In this document: positions 15,638 to 23,422 of the stretch, piece after piece
Layout of the letters: the number at the start of each line of letters is the position of its first letter
Position numbering within the stretch: the first letter of the stretch is position 1
Source: Olsenella sp. An293
Lineage (GTDB): Bacteria; Actinomycetota; Coriobacteriia; Coriobacteriales; Atopobiaceae
Length of the DNA: 64,000 nt
Direction: 5' to 3'
Assembly: GCF_002159495.1 (NCBI RefSeq)
Contig: NZ_NFIT01000009.1
Span: 1-64,000 of the forward strand
Notes under the pieces: generated by a model
What the model saw: the letters and a program-made list of their open reading frames with translations, nothing else
Database searches by the model: none
Told to the model about the DNA's origin: nothing
Program-made: the position numbers and the translations under genes

Positions 15638-16468
15638 GAACGTCTCCCCTTCCTCTTCTGCCGCACGTGGCGGCTCTGACATATCGGACACGGGGGACGG
15701 CTCCCCCGGTGTCTGCTCGGTGTGATTGGCGCTCGCGGAGACGCGGGCCGCGAGGTCGGGGACGTGGCGGAAGCGCGAGAGGTCGTGGAGCACGCCCGCG
15801 ACCATCACCTCGCCGCCCCCCTCGTCCTCGACGGCGGGCTCCCCGCAGTCCTGGCCGGCGTCCTCGAGCACGTCGGCGAAGCCGGCGTCCACGATCTCCT
15901 GCCCGACCATCCACGTCTCGGCCTCGACCATCTCGCGCAGCTCGTCCTCGGGCCTGCCGGTCTTGGCAGCGTAGACGCCGAGCATGGCCCGCACGCCGGC
16001 GTCCATGTCGGCCACGAGCGCGCGGAGGTCGGCCCCGGTGTAGTAGCCCATGAGGCCGAGCGCCCCCTCGTGGACCATGAGGATGGAGCCGGGGGTCACG
16101 ACCACGCGGTCGCCGGCGCACGCGATGACGCTCGCGGCGGATGCGGCGATGCCCTCGACGCGGACGGTCACCTCTGCGTCGAGCGACCTGAGCACGCTGT
16201 GGATGGCGAGACCCGTGTAGAGGTCGCCGCCGCAGCTGTTGAGGCGCACGGTCACGCGCTCGGCGCCGCGCAGCTTGTCCAGCTCGCGGTTGAGGGCCTC
16301 GGACGTGACGGCGGGGCGCCCGTCGGGCTCGCCCGTCCACCAGTCGCGGCTGTCCTCTGCCATGACGTCCCCGTACATGACCAGCTCGGCGTCGCCGCCC
16401 CCGAGATCGGTGGCCGCGATGCGCGGCTCGACCGGGCGGGCGCGCCGCCTGCTTGCGAAGATGCTCAC
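15227..16468 (-). CDS. Capsid maturation protease with fused scaffold (gpC-like)
   Basis: 413 residues. The N-terminal half is a ClpP/S49-like protease: VTVRLNSCGGDLYTGLAIHSVLR, the catalytic serine in GIAASAASVIACAG and the histidine in ILMVHEGALG. The C-terminal about 136 residues are charged and helical (scaffold). GTG 16468 overlaps the portal stop as GTGA and has GGAGG upstream. As in lambda C, the scaffold part can also be made alone from an internal start. Confidence 0.9.
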   Translation of the reverse strand: MSIFASRRRARPVEPRIAATDLGGGDAELVMYGDVMAEDSRDWWTGEPDGRPAVTSEALNRELDKLRGAERVTVRLNSCGGDLYTGLAIHSVLRSLDAEVTVRVEGIAASAASVIACAGDRVVVTPGSILMVHEGALGLMGYYTGADLRALVADMDAGVRAMLGVYAAKTGRPEDELREMVEAETWMVGQEIVDAGFADVLEDAGQDCGEPAVEDEGGGEVMVAGVLHDLSRFRHVPDLAARVSASANHTEQTPGEPSPVSDMSEPPRAAEEEGETFMNISELREQHPDLVAEIEAAARQSERDRLAAIDEVADGLPADMVREAKYGEHPMGAEQLAIAALRAQSAERSARADADRAAAARYLADAQSDAEESGTDEVEPDPTGGEGEDTEEEQAKKEVQQCAQLRAQMRGGR

Positions 16469-18066
16469 TGAACCACCTCCGTTGGTGTGGCTGATTCTGC
16501 GGTCGGCTGGGCGTCGAAGAGTGCCTGATTCTCGCGGCGGAGGCGCGCGACGTTCTCGTCCCAGTCGCTGCCGTTGATGCGGACCGCAGCGGCCTCGCGG
16601 GTCGTGATTCCCGCGCCGACCGCCGCCAGCTCCGCGTTGATCTCCTTGGTCGGGTCGAGCTGGCCCTGCGACGGGCCGATCCACTCGCACCCGAGCCACG
16701 CGGCCCTCTTGGCTGGGTCGGTGAAGAAGCCAGGGGCCGCGAGCCTGCCCTGCCCGACCGCCTCGGAGAGGAAGAGCTCCCAGACCGGTCGGCAGAAGTC
16801 GTTCACGAGCCACGAGCGGCGCATGCGGAAGCCCTTCCACGCCTCCATGAGGGCGGCGCGGCTCGCGCTGTAGCTGCTGTTGAACTTCTTGAGCAGCAGG
16901 TCGGCGGGAATCTCGAGCGCCGCGCCAACCTGCGTGGCCATGGACGTCACGAAGGCGTCGAAGCCGGAGGCGGGGCGGCTCGGGTCGGCGAAGGTCACGT
17001 CCTCGCCGGGCAGCATGAAGTTCACCGTGCCGGGGCCGATCTCATACTCGTTCTCGTCGCGGCTCTCGTCGGCGTCCGGGGCGCCCGTGCCGTCGCCGAC
17101 CTCGTTGAAGGGGTTGTCGGTCGGGTCGTCGGTCTTGACGAAGGCCGCGAAGCTCGCCTGGATGACCGCGGCGTCCAGCTCCGCGTTGGTGTAGCGCCGC
17201 ATCTGGAGCAGCGGCTCGATGGCCTGCGCGAGGTACGGCACGCCGCGGTACTGGTCGGGGCGCTCGGCCTCGAAGACGTGGAGCACGTTGGGTAGCCCCG
17301 TCTTGGTGCCGACGGCGGGCACGCGCCGGTACTCGGTCGGTCCGTCGCCCACCTCGAACGGGTGGTGGTTGCACACCCAGTAGGCCGCGACCTCGCCGGT
17401 GGGCGAGACCTCCACGCCGTCGTAGATGAAGTTGCCATTATCCGAGTTGCGCCCGGTGGTGACGGCGGCCGGCAGCGTTCGCGCCGCCACGGAGCCGACG
17501 CCCGAGCCAGCCTCCCACGGCGTCGAGACGCGGTCGGCCTCGACCACGCGCAGCCTCAGCTGGTAGGGCCGCATGGCGCTCGCCTTGTGGCGGCTGACGA
17601 GGACGAAGGTGTCGCCGCTCATGAGCCACGACTGCACCACGAGCTGCTGCAGCTCCCAGAAGTCGTTGAGGCCCTGCGCGTCGCACGAGCGCCGGTCGCT
17701 CGCCCACAGCGAGAACTCGCGGCGGGCGGCGTCGGCCCACTCGTCGGCCTGCTCGGGCGTCATGCCGAGCGCGACGGCGTCGGGTCGGGGCCTCGGCACC
17801 ACGCCGGTGCCGACCACGTTCGTGCGGACGGTGCGGACGGCGGAGGTCGCGACGGGCGCGCCCATGTAGAGCGCGCGCGAGCGCTGCCTGAGCGTGAGGT
17901 TGTTGTCGTCGATGTCGCGCGCCGGGCTCACCGAGATGGGGGTGAAGCCGCGGAGCGCGCGGCGCGTGGTGGACGCGCCGGAGTCCGAGTAGCCCGACGC
18001 CTGATGTGTCGGCGGCGCGCCCATGATGGGCTTGGGGGCGCGCCTGCCGTTGCTGTGCTTTGCCAT
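16465..18066 (-). CDS. Portal protein (lambda gpB family)
   Basis: 533 residues, the normal length for this family. Seen are RARALYMGAPVA-like RSRALYMGAPVATSAVRTVRTNVVGTG, LQQLVVQSWLMSGDTFVLVSR, YRGVPYLAQAIEPLLQMRRYTNAELDAAVIQASFA and EIPADLLLKKFNSSYSASRAALMEAWKGF. It forms the dodecameric vertex for packaging and follows the gpW-like gene. Confidence 0.93.
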   Translation of the reverse strand: MAKHSNGRRAPKPIMGAPPTHQASGYSDSGASTTRRALRGFTPISVSPARDIDDNNLTLRQRSRALYMGAPVATSAVRTVRTNVVGTGVVPRPRPDAVALGMTPEQADEWADAARREFSLWASDRRSCDAQGLNDFWELQQLVVQSWLMSGDTFVLVSRHKASAMRPYQLRLRVVEADRVSTPWEAGSGVGSVAARTLPAAVTTGRNSDNGNFIYDGVEVSPTGEVAAYWVCNHHPFEVGDGPTEYRRVPAVGTKTGLPNVLHVFEAERPDQYRGVPYLAQAIEPLLQMRRYTNAELDAAVIQASFAAFVKTDDPTDNPFNEVGDGTGAPDADESRDENEYEIGPGTVNFMLPGEDVTFADPSRPASGFDAFVTSMATQVGAALEIPADLLLKKFNSSYSASRAALMEAWKGFRMRRSWLVNDFCRPVWELFLSEAVGQGRLAAPGFFTDPAKRAAWLGCEWIGPSQGQLDPTKEINAELAAVGAGITTREAAAVRINGSDWDENVARLRRENQALFDAQPTAESATPTEVVQ

Positions 18067-18075
18067 GCGCCTCCC

Positions 18076-18330
18076 CTACCAGTCCCTCAGATAGACGCCG
18101 ACCGACTTGCGCCGGGAGCCGCCGGCGAGCGTGGCCTCGTCCTCGGCCACCTTGGACTCGAGCGTCGCGATCATGTCCTGCACCTTGCCGAGGTCGGCGC
18201 GCGTGAGCGTGCGCGTCCCGATGGTGTAGCTCTGCGCGCCGTCGAGGATGGCTCGCTCTGCCTCGTAGTAGAGCTCCAGCCTCTCGACGTTGCGCTCGAA
18301 GCGCCGCCTAACGACGGTCACGGACGCCAT
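18076..18330 (-). CDS. gpW-like head completion protein
   Basis: 84 residues. LELYYEAERAILDGAQSYTIGTRTLTRADLGKVQDMIATLE has the gpW/DUF6148 pattern of a helix, a short beta hairpin with a GTRT-like turn, and a second helix. ATG 18330 follows AGGGGG. It lies between terminase large subunit and portal exactly as lambda W does. Confidence 0.85.
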   Translation of the reverse strand: MASVTVVRRRFERNVERLELYYEAERAILDGAQSYTIGTRTLTRADLGKVQDMIATLESKVAEDEATLAGGSRRKSVGVYLRDW

Positions 18331-18339
18331 GGGCACCCC

Positions 18340-20250
18340 CTACCACTCGTCTGCGGCGCGCTGCCGCGTCCTTCTCCTCTGATGCCGCACCCGTGGCGCC
18401 TTGTCCGCCGCCTTGCCGGCAGCAGAGCGCTCGATGGCGTCCCAGTCGGGGTTGAGAATCTCCAATGCGGCCATCGCGTAGTTGCGGCAGTCCAGCGCCT
18501 CGTTGCGCTCGTGGCCGGGTATCTTCTCCCAGCGCCAGCGCGAGCCGGTGCCGGTCTTGCTGAGCACGAGCCGCTCGGAGAGCAGCCCAGCGAAGTAGGC
18601 CTCGTCGTAGCCGCGCCCGCGCGGGAAGTGCTGGTAGCGCGGGCCCGGCTCCTGCACCTTGAGGCCGCTCATTATCTGGGCCTTGCCGGCGTCGACGCCG
18701 ATGGTGTAGAGCCAGCACGTGCGCCTCTTGTCGCGGATGGCCACGCGGGTCGGGACCGCCGTGTAGGGCACGCCCTCGCCGCCCTTGCCCTTGATGGCGA
18801 AGACGCGGGACGCCTGCCGCTGGCGGCAGCGCTCGTAGACCTCCTGCGTGTAGTGGCCGCCCGAGTCAACGCACGTGACGGAGGCGCGGACGCCCCGGCC
18901 GTCGCGGCGGCGCCAGACGTGGTCGATGACGCCGTCGAGCCGCTCCCACACCTCGTCCGTGTCCGGGCGCCCCATGATGACGCCCTTCTCGAGGCCCCAC
19001 GTCTCGCCCCAGCGCCCGTGGCCCACGACCTCGTACTCCAGGCGCGTGTCCTGCGTATCGACGCCGATGGTCACGACCATGGCGCCGTCGGGCAGCTCCA
19101 CGGGCGTGCCGTCCTCGCGCGTGCCGTAGTCCTCGCGGCGCGCCATCATCTCGTCGTCGGAGACGAGATCGCCGCGGTCCTCCCAGAGGCGCCCGAAGAG
19201 CGTGTTGTAGACGACCTGCAGTCGCTGCGGGTCGTCCTTGGCCTCGAGGAAGTCGAGGCAAATGCGCGACCACGACGTCCACGGCGAGCAGAAGGCGTTG
19301 AGCCAGAAGCTGCGCACGTGGGCTGAGTCGATGGCGCCCGGATTGTCCGCGCGCCAGCGGCTCGGGGCCTCGCGCATGCGACGCTCGCTGACGAGGCAGC
19401 CGCACGACGGGCACAGCCACATGGGCTCGCCCTTGAGGCGGTAGGTCTTCCTGCCGTTGACCCTGTCAGACTCGAAGTCGAAGCGGATGTGGTCGAAGTC
19501 GATGTCGTGCCACTCCCCGCACTCCGGGCATCGGGTGACCCACCGCTCCTGCGTGCCGCCCGCGTAGGCCCGCTCGATGTTGGACGCGCCCCGGACGGTC
19601 GGCGTGGAGACCTCGATGGCCTTGGCATTGTAGAACGTGGTCTGTCGGGCCTCCGCGAGCTTCCACGGGTCGCCCTCGCGGCCCGCCGAGACCGCCCAGC
19701 GGTCCCTCTCGTCGCCGATGATGTAGCGCGCGGGCGTGGACGCGAGCGCGGAGGCCGCGTTGGAGCCGGTCATCATCAGCATGCCGCCGGGGAAGGTCTT
19801 CTGGAGCACCGTCTTGGCGCCGCGCTGCCCGCGCTCGGCGTCGTGGACCTTGCGGCGCAGGCGCGGGCAGTCGCGTATCATCGGCTCGACGCGGAGGCGC
19901 GAGAACTTCTTTGCGTCCTCGAGCGTGGGCTGGACGAATAGGACCGTGCCGGGGTCCTGGTCGATGAGGTAGGCGAGGCAGTTCAGCTCGCACTCGGTCT
20001 TGCCTATCTGCGAGCCAGCCACGATCACGACCTTGCGGACGCGCGGGTCGGTGAAGGCGCGCATGGGCTCGGCGAGGTAGGGCGTGCGCGACGTGCGCCA
20101 CGGGCCGGCCTCGGCAGAGGACTCCGGCGATAGGCGGCGGTACCTGTCGGCCCACTCGTCGACGGTCAGGGACTCAGGAGGACGGAAGCCCCTGACCGCC
20201 CGCGAGAGGGTCGCGTTCAGGTCGTCAAGCCTCTGCCTCCCCGTCCTCAT
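18340..20250 (-). CDS. Terminase large subunit (lambda gpA family)
   Basis: 636 residues. The N-terminus has WADRYRRLSPESSAEAGPWRTSRTPYLAEPM, Walker A-like GSQIGKTE (about 80-87) and the VLFVQPTLEDAKKFSRLRVEPMI segment. A Cys4 zinc site is visible (CPECGEWHDIDFDHI, then CPSCGCLVSE). The nuclease half starts near VTIGVDTQDTRLEYEVVGHG. It pumps DNA into the head and cuts it at cos- or pac-type sites. Confidence 0.95.
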   Translation of the reverse strand: MRTGRQRLDDLNATLSRAVRGFRPPESLTVDEWADRYRRLSPESSAEAGPWRTSRTPYLAEPMRAFTDPRVRKVVIVAGSQIGKTECELNCLAYLIDQDPGTVLFVQPTLEDAKKFSRLRVEPMIRDCPRLRRKVHDAERGQRGAKTVLQKTFPGGMLMMTGSNAASALASTPARYIIGDERDRWAVSAGREGDPWKLAEARQTTFYNAKAIEVSTPTVRGASNIERAYAGGTQERWVTRCPECGEWHDIDFDHIRFDFESDRVNGRKTYRLKGEPMWLCPSCGCLVSERRMREAPSRWRADNPGAIDSAHVRSFWLNAFCSPWTSWSRICLDFLEAKDDPQRLQVVYNTLFGRLWEDRGDLVSDDEMMARREDYGTREDGTPVELPDGAMVVTIGVDTQDTRLEYEVVGHGRWGETWGLEKGVIMGRPDTDEVWERLDGVIDHVWRRRDGRGVRASVTCVDSGGHYTQEVYERCRQRQASRVFAIKGKGGEGVPYTAVPTRVAIRDKRRTCWLYTIGVDAGKAQIMSGLKVQEPGPRYQHFPRGRGYDEAYFAGLLSERLVLSKTGTGSRWRWEKIPGHERNEALDCRNYAMAALEILNPDWDAIERSAAGKAADKAPRVRHQRRRTRQRAADEW

Positions 20251-20782
20251 CGTCAGTCGACCATCCCTTCCGCGCCCTCACCATCGCTGCGTAGGCCTTC
20301 GGGTCGTAGCGGTACTGCGCTAGGTCCTCCAGCACCGCGCAGACCTCGCGGCGGACCACCTCGGAGACCTCGGCGGCGGGCCTGTCGGCGGCGTCCACGG
20401 CCACGCGCCCGGGCAGGGCGAGGAGCATCGAGCGCACCGAGTAGACAAGCTGCTCGGTCGCGGCCTCGACGTCCTCGGCGGAGTGCATCCGGCCCTCCAG
20501 CTCGGCGAGCCTCAGCTCCTCCTGCCGCGCCTTGGCCTCCTTGTAGTCGGCGTCGGCGCGCAGCTTCTTTCGCTCGGCGTCCTCGTCACCGGCGGACTGG
20601 CCGCGCGACGTCTCGCGGACGTAGGCGATGTAGGCCTGCACGCTCTCGGCGAGGTCGTACTGCAGAGGGTGTCCGTCGGCGGTGAGGATGCCGTCCTTGC
20701 GCAGCTGCGAGACGCGCGGCGGCGTGATGCCGAGCACGGCCGCGAGCGCCTTGCCTCCGACCATCGCCCCCGTGAGGACCAC
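20225..20782 (-). CDS. Terminase small subunit (Nu1-like)
   Basis: Up to 185 residues. The N-terminus is a winged-helix DNA-binding segment (MVGGKALAAVLGITPPRVSQLRKDGIL); a helical coiled region (about 65-100) and a C-terminal part for binding the large subunit follow. It overlaps the large subunit gene by 26 nt. GTG 20782 is the longest start; ATG 20764 gives MVGGKALAAVLG and is equally plausible. Confidence 0.85.
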   Translation of the reverse strand: MVLTGAMVGGKALAAVLGITPPRVSQLRKDGILTADGHPLQYDLAESVQAYIAYVRETSRGQSAGDEDAERKKLRADADYKEAKARQEELRLAELEGRMHSAEDVEAATEQLVYSVRSMLLALPGRVAVDAADRPAAEVSEVVRREVCAVLEDLAQYRYDPKAYAAMVRARKGWSTDDEDGEAEA

Positions 20783-20899
20783 CCCCGTCCGGAGTCCGAG
20801 ATGAAGTTAACGTCTAATTTTATGCTGACGGAAAATCGCTCATTTTTGCGGTCGCCGAGCCCGCCGGCCACCCCCTCGCCGAAAGGACCCGCGAGAACG
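20783..20899. other. Short AT-rich gap between GpZ-like and terminase genes
   Basis: 117 nt without a gene. The part at 20805-20850 is markedly AT-rich for this genome (TCTAATTTTATGC and ATTTTTGC on the + strand). On the minus strand TAAAAT is a possible -10, but no convincing -35 is seen at 17 nt. It could hold a terminase-recognition (cos/pac) site or a late promoter. Neither is shown. Confidence 0.3.
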
Positions 20900-21502
20900 T
20901 CACGATATGCCGAACCTCGCGAGCTGGCGCTGCAGCTCCTCCATCATCTTGTCCTGCAGCTCCTGGATCGTCTGCTCGTCGTGCCTCATGGACACGACCA
21001 TCTGCGGCACGGCGAGCGCGCGCATGGTGCCGCCGAGCGTGGAGCCCATGCGCATGACCGGGCCGGGCACGCCGGGCACGAGCATCCACGGCGACTTCGC
21101 CGAGTACCTGCCGCCCTCGGTGCCGGGCATCGACCAGTGACCAATCTTTGCGCTCGACCCCCTAAGCACCTGACCCGTGATGACGTACGGTCGCTTGCGC
21201 GGGGTGCGAGGCTTCATGCCCTTGAACTCGGTGATGGGGATGCGCGCGCCGCGGTAGGTCATGGTGAAGGTGGTGAGGCCGCCGGACAGTGACAGCGTGC
21301 CGTGCCCGCGCTTATTGTTTGGGTTGAGCCTGCTCTGCGCGATGTTGTAGACCTGAGCCGTGTTGCGTGCCACGATGACCGGGGCGCGGCGGCGCATGGT
21401 GCGCATGGTGTAGTCCGCCGCCTTCGGCCACTGCTCGGCGTTCTTGAGCAGCGTCTTGCGGAAGGCCTCGGCGTCGATGCTCGCCTGGATCTGCACGGCC
21501 AC
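20900..21502 (-). CDS. Minor tail protein Z-like (GPZ family)
   Basis: About 200 residues. TLLKNAEQWPKAADYTMRTMRRRAPVIVARNTAQVYNI and GARIPITEFK, then RKRPYVITGQVLRGS fit the prophage minor tail protein Z family. GTG 21502 is preferred because GGGGAGG is about 8 nt upstream; GTG 21511 overlaps that site. The place is odd: gpZ genes usually lie with head-tail joining genes, but here it precedes the terminase as first gene of the late operon. Confidence 0.78.
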   Translation of the reverse strand: MAVQIQASIDAEAFRKTLLKNAEQWPKAADYTMRTMRRRAPVIVARNTAQVYNIAQSRLNPNNKRGHGTLSLSGGLTTFTMTYRGARIPITEFKGMKPRTPRKRPYVITGQVLRGSSAKIGHWSMPGTEGGRYSAKSPWMLVPGVPGPVMRMGSTLGGTMRALAVPQMVVSMRHDEQTIQELQDKMMEELQRQLARFGIS

Positions 21503-21577
21503 GCCCGTCACCTCCCCGCACGCGAAGGGCCGCCCCGAAGGACGGCCCCTGACTGTCTCGCGCTCGTGCGCACCCTA

Positions 21578-21606
21578 CTTATATCACGCTAAGGCCGCGA
21601 CATGAT
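21578..21606 (-). promoter_or_regulatory. Candidate activator-dependent late promoter
   Basis: On the minus strand TATAAG (21583-21578) is a fair -10, but the -35 position (about 21606-21601) has no TTGACA-like hexamer and is instead covered by the nearest of four 10-bp iterons. Upstream is a terminator and downstream the whole structural operon. A class II activated promoter is a reasonable guess. Confidence 0.4.
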
Positions 21607-21633
21607 GCGACATGGTGAGACATAGTGAGACAT
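21597..21633 (-). repeat. Four direct repeats at exact 10-bp spacing
   Basis: On the + strand the units are GCGACATGAT, GCGACATGGT, GAGACATAGT and GAGACATG, starting at 21597, 21607, 21617 and 21627 (core G-M-GACAT). One helical turn between copies puts all on one DNA face. An inverted GTCTCAC lies at about 21644-21650. They fit a regulator-binding array for the late promoter, or small-terminase sites near terminase genes. Confidence 0.7.
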
Positions 21634-21665
21634 GTTTTTCGGCGTCTCACGGGCATGCCGGCATG

Positions 21666-21697
21666 AAAAAAGCCCCGAACGGCGGACCGTCCGAGGC
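21666..21697 (-). terminator. Rho-independent terminator after the HTH gene
   Basis: On the minus strand an 11-bp GC-rich stem (21697-21687 with 21682-21672, two G-U pairs) is followed by six T (21671-21666). It ends the two-gene unit that starts at the promoter 22566-22538. Confidence 0.85.
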
Positions 21698-21722
21698 TCT
21701 CGAATTATCGTTGCTTGCCCGG

Positions 21723-22151
21723 CTAGTACCTGCTGCCAGGCGTGCTGATGGCGCCCTCGTCCGGGTAGCGGAACTCGACCTCTATGCCCTCTTCTCCAAG
21801 TTCCAAAGCAACCTCGCGGGCGACGGCATTGGCGAATCCGTATGGCCCGGGATCGCGACCGTGCGCGTCGTACTGGGACTGGTCGCGGTAGTAGGTGATC
21901 ACGACCGCAGCGGGCTCCCCGCGCTCCCCCACGATGGCGAGCGCCCTGTCCACGGCCTCGTCGACCAGCGCGTCGTGCCGGTCGTGCATGTCGAGCAGCC
22001 AGTCCCATGCGTCCTCAGGAGGCTCCGGCCAGTCCGGGTGCTCCCACCTCTTGACCGTGCGGAGGGAGACCCCGCACGCATCCGCGACGTCCCCCTGGGT
22101 GAGCCCGATGGTCTCGCGCAGGGCGCGGAAGTTCGCGGTCGTTCTAGCCAT
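21723..22151 (-). CDS. HTH regulator with C-terminal acidic domain
   Basis: 142 residues. The N-terminal 50 residues are an XRE-type helix-turn-helix (FRALRETIGLTQGDVADACGVSLRTVKRWEHPDWPEPP). The rest (DRALAIVGERGEPAAVVITYYRDQSQYDAHG, then PYGFANAVAREVALELGEEGIEVEFRY) is unlike repressors and resembles the DUF1870/Aca-like regulators that follow this HTH with a small domain. ATG 22151 has AAGGAG upstream. It is in its own unit with a perfect operator and next to the late operon, so a late-gene activator or autoregulator role is likely but inferred. Confidence 0.75.
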   Translation of the reverse strand: MARTTANFRALRETIGLTQGDVADACGVSLRTVKRWEHPDWPEPPEDAWDWLLDMHDRHDALVDEAVDRALAIVGERGEPAAVVITYYRDQSQYDAHGRDPGPYGFANAVAREVALELGEEGIEVEFRYPDEGAISTPGSRY

Positions 22152-22169
22152 CCAAGCATCTCCTTCGCA

Positions 22170-22481
22170 TTATCGGTCCCACTTGACATAGTTCTTGCAC
22201 AGGGGGCCTTCGAACTGCGTCTTTGTGCCGTCCGCCCAGTGGACCAGATGCATCTCGTTCCCGCGCTTGCTAATCCAGCTCTCGACTTCGAGGCCGTCGT
22301 GCTCGACTTTCACGGAGACCGGAATCCGTTCCAGAATCGCGCCCGCGCAAGACTTAACCCATTCCGGCATCTCATCCAGCTCTTTGGCGGCCTCGTCGGC
22401 CATATCCGCCATGTATGTGAAAAGCTTCCGGTCCTTCTCACTCCGCGCATTCTCCGCTAGATCCCTCATTAGCTTGCTCAT
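22170..22481 (-). CDS. Small hypothetical phage protein
   Basis: 103 residues: helical first half (MSKLMRDLAENARSEKDRKL, then MADMADEAAKELDEMPEWVKS), beta-rich second half (VSVKVEHDGLEVESWISKRGNEMHLVHWADG). No family recognised, no membrane segment. It is first in the unit driven by the operator-promoter at 22538-22566 and is cotranscribed with the HTH gene. Confidence 0.7.
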   Translation of the reverse strand: MSKLMRDLAENARSEKDRKLFTYMADMADEAAKELDEMPEWVKSCAGAILERIPVSVKVEHDGLEVESWISKRGNEMHLVHWADGTKTQFEGPLCKNYVKWDR

Positions 22482-22537
22482 GATTTGCCCCCTTGGCTCG
22501 GTGTCCGGGAGGCCCTTGCCTCCTCGCTGACAAGCTC

Positions 22538-22566
22538 ATTATATGTCACCTTTGGTGACAATGCAA
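22538..22566 (-). promoter_or_regulatory. Strong promoter with a perfect operator as its spacer
   Basis: Minus strand: TTGCAT (22566-22561), a 17-bp spacer and a perfect TATAAT (22543-22538). The spacer (22560-22544) is a perfect palindrome TGTCACC-AAA-GGTGACA. A protein bound there would block RNA polymerase completely. It drives the genes at 22481 and 22151. Confidence 0.88.
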
Positions 22567-22590
22567 GCGGGAATCTACCGCGAGCGGCAC

Positions 22591-22623
22591 AAAAAAAGCC
22601 CCGAGCGGTCACCCGCCCGGGGC
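22591..22623 (-). terminator. Rho-independent terminator of the early operon
   Basis: On the minus strand the stem 22623-22613 with 22608-22598 (11 bp, one mismatch) is followed by seven T (22597-22591). It separates the sigma-like gene from the next promoter. Confidence 0.88.
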
Positions 22624-22662
22624 ATGCTCTCTAATGGGGTGTGCCGCAAAATGCACTTAGCC

Positions 22663-23169
22663 CTATCCCTCCGCCCCGCCGGCGCCGCCGACGAGGTTCG
22701 CCCACCCGAAGAAGTCGCACGCGTCGAGCCCGACCGCGCAGAGCCGCTGGCACTGCTTGGCGGAGTATCCCGTGAGCGCCGCGACCTCCTCCCATGGGCG
22801 GGCGTCGACGTAGCGGAAGCTCATGCAGTCCGCCACGGACGAGCCCATGAGGACGTCGAGCCCTCCCTTGCCGGAGTCCTCGCCGTAGAGCGCGCGACAC
22901 GCGAGGTCGAGCAGGGCGTAGTCCTCATCGATGCGCTCGCGCATGCGCTCCTCGTAGTCAATGCGGGCGTCGGTCTGCGCCATGCGGTCGCGCTCGCCGC
23001 CCACGGAGACGCGCTCTGCGTAGGCCTGGGCGCGGGCCCCCTCGCGGGCCTCCATCTGGAGCAGCGTGAGCCGGGTGCGCTCCGCCTCGCGGGATGCCTC
23101 GCGGACTGCCGCGAAGAAGTCCCTGGCGTCCCTGTAGTCCTCGAATCGTGGCTCGCGCAAACCCTCCAC
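22663..23169 (-). CDS. Sigma-like / ArpU-type late transcription regulator
   Basis: 168 residues. The N-terminal two thirds are charged helices (YRDARDFFAAVREASREAER). The C-terminus has a sigma region 4-like HTH: ADCMSFRYVDARPWEEVAALTGYSAKQCQRLCAVGLDACDF. This layout (last gene before the late operon, sigma-like C-terminus) is shared with ArpU/RinA-type late activators. GTG 23169 start; TTG 23160 also possible. Confidence 0.72.
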   Translation of the reverse strand: MEGLREPRFEDYRDARDFFAAVREASREAERTRLTLLQMEAREGARAQAYAERVSVGGERDRMAQTDARIDYEERMRERIDEDYALLDLACRALYGEDSGKGGLDVLMGSSVADCMSFRYVDARPWEEVAALTGYSAKQCQRLCAVGLDACDFFGWANLVGGAGGAEG

Positions 23170-23201
23170 CTCCGCTTTAGACTTCTCGACATTCTACCAG
23201 C

Positions 23202-23306
23202 TCAGGACAGCAGCGCGGCAACCTGGTCCGCCACCTCGAGCACGCCCCACAGAAGGAGCAGCACAACGAGCATCTGCGCGAGCAGCGTCACGCACCTCTG
23301 GAGCAA
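23202..23306 (-). CDS. Tiny membrane protein (34 residues)
   Basis: LLQRCVTLLAQMLVVLLLLWGVLEV and a short tail: one hydrophobic helix spanning almost the entire protein. TTG 23306 has GGAGG 8 nt upstream; GTG 23315 would add three residues. It overlaps the preceding small membrane gene. No family known; could be a holin-like or regulatory peptide, unproven. Confidence 0.45.
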   Translation of the reverse strand: MLQRCVTLLAQMLVVLLLLWGVLEVADQVAALLS

Positions 23307-23422
23307 TCGGACCACCTCCCCCCGAGCCACGTGGAGACGGCCGCGACGGCGGACGCCGCCACGACGATGGGCGCGAGCGCGCAGAAGGCGAGGAGGCCGC
23401 GCCAGCTCTCCCTACTCCCCAT
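23288..23422 (-). CDS. Tiny membrane protein (44 residues)
   Basis: MGSRESWRGLLAFCALAPIV and a further Ala/Val-rich helix, then STWLGGRWSDCSRGA. ATG 23422 overlaps the upstream gene end (GATGGGGAGTAG). One membrane helix is likely. Conservation is unknown; the call rests on an overlapping start and hydrophobic profile. Confidence 0.45.
   Translation of the reverse strand: MGSRESWRGLLAFCALAPIVVAASAVAAVSTWLGGRWSDCSRGA

Noticed and set aside
17362-19326. Long + strand open frame opposite portal and terminase
   Set aside because: Antisense of two unmistakable genes; composition typical of reversed GC-rich coding DNA.
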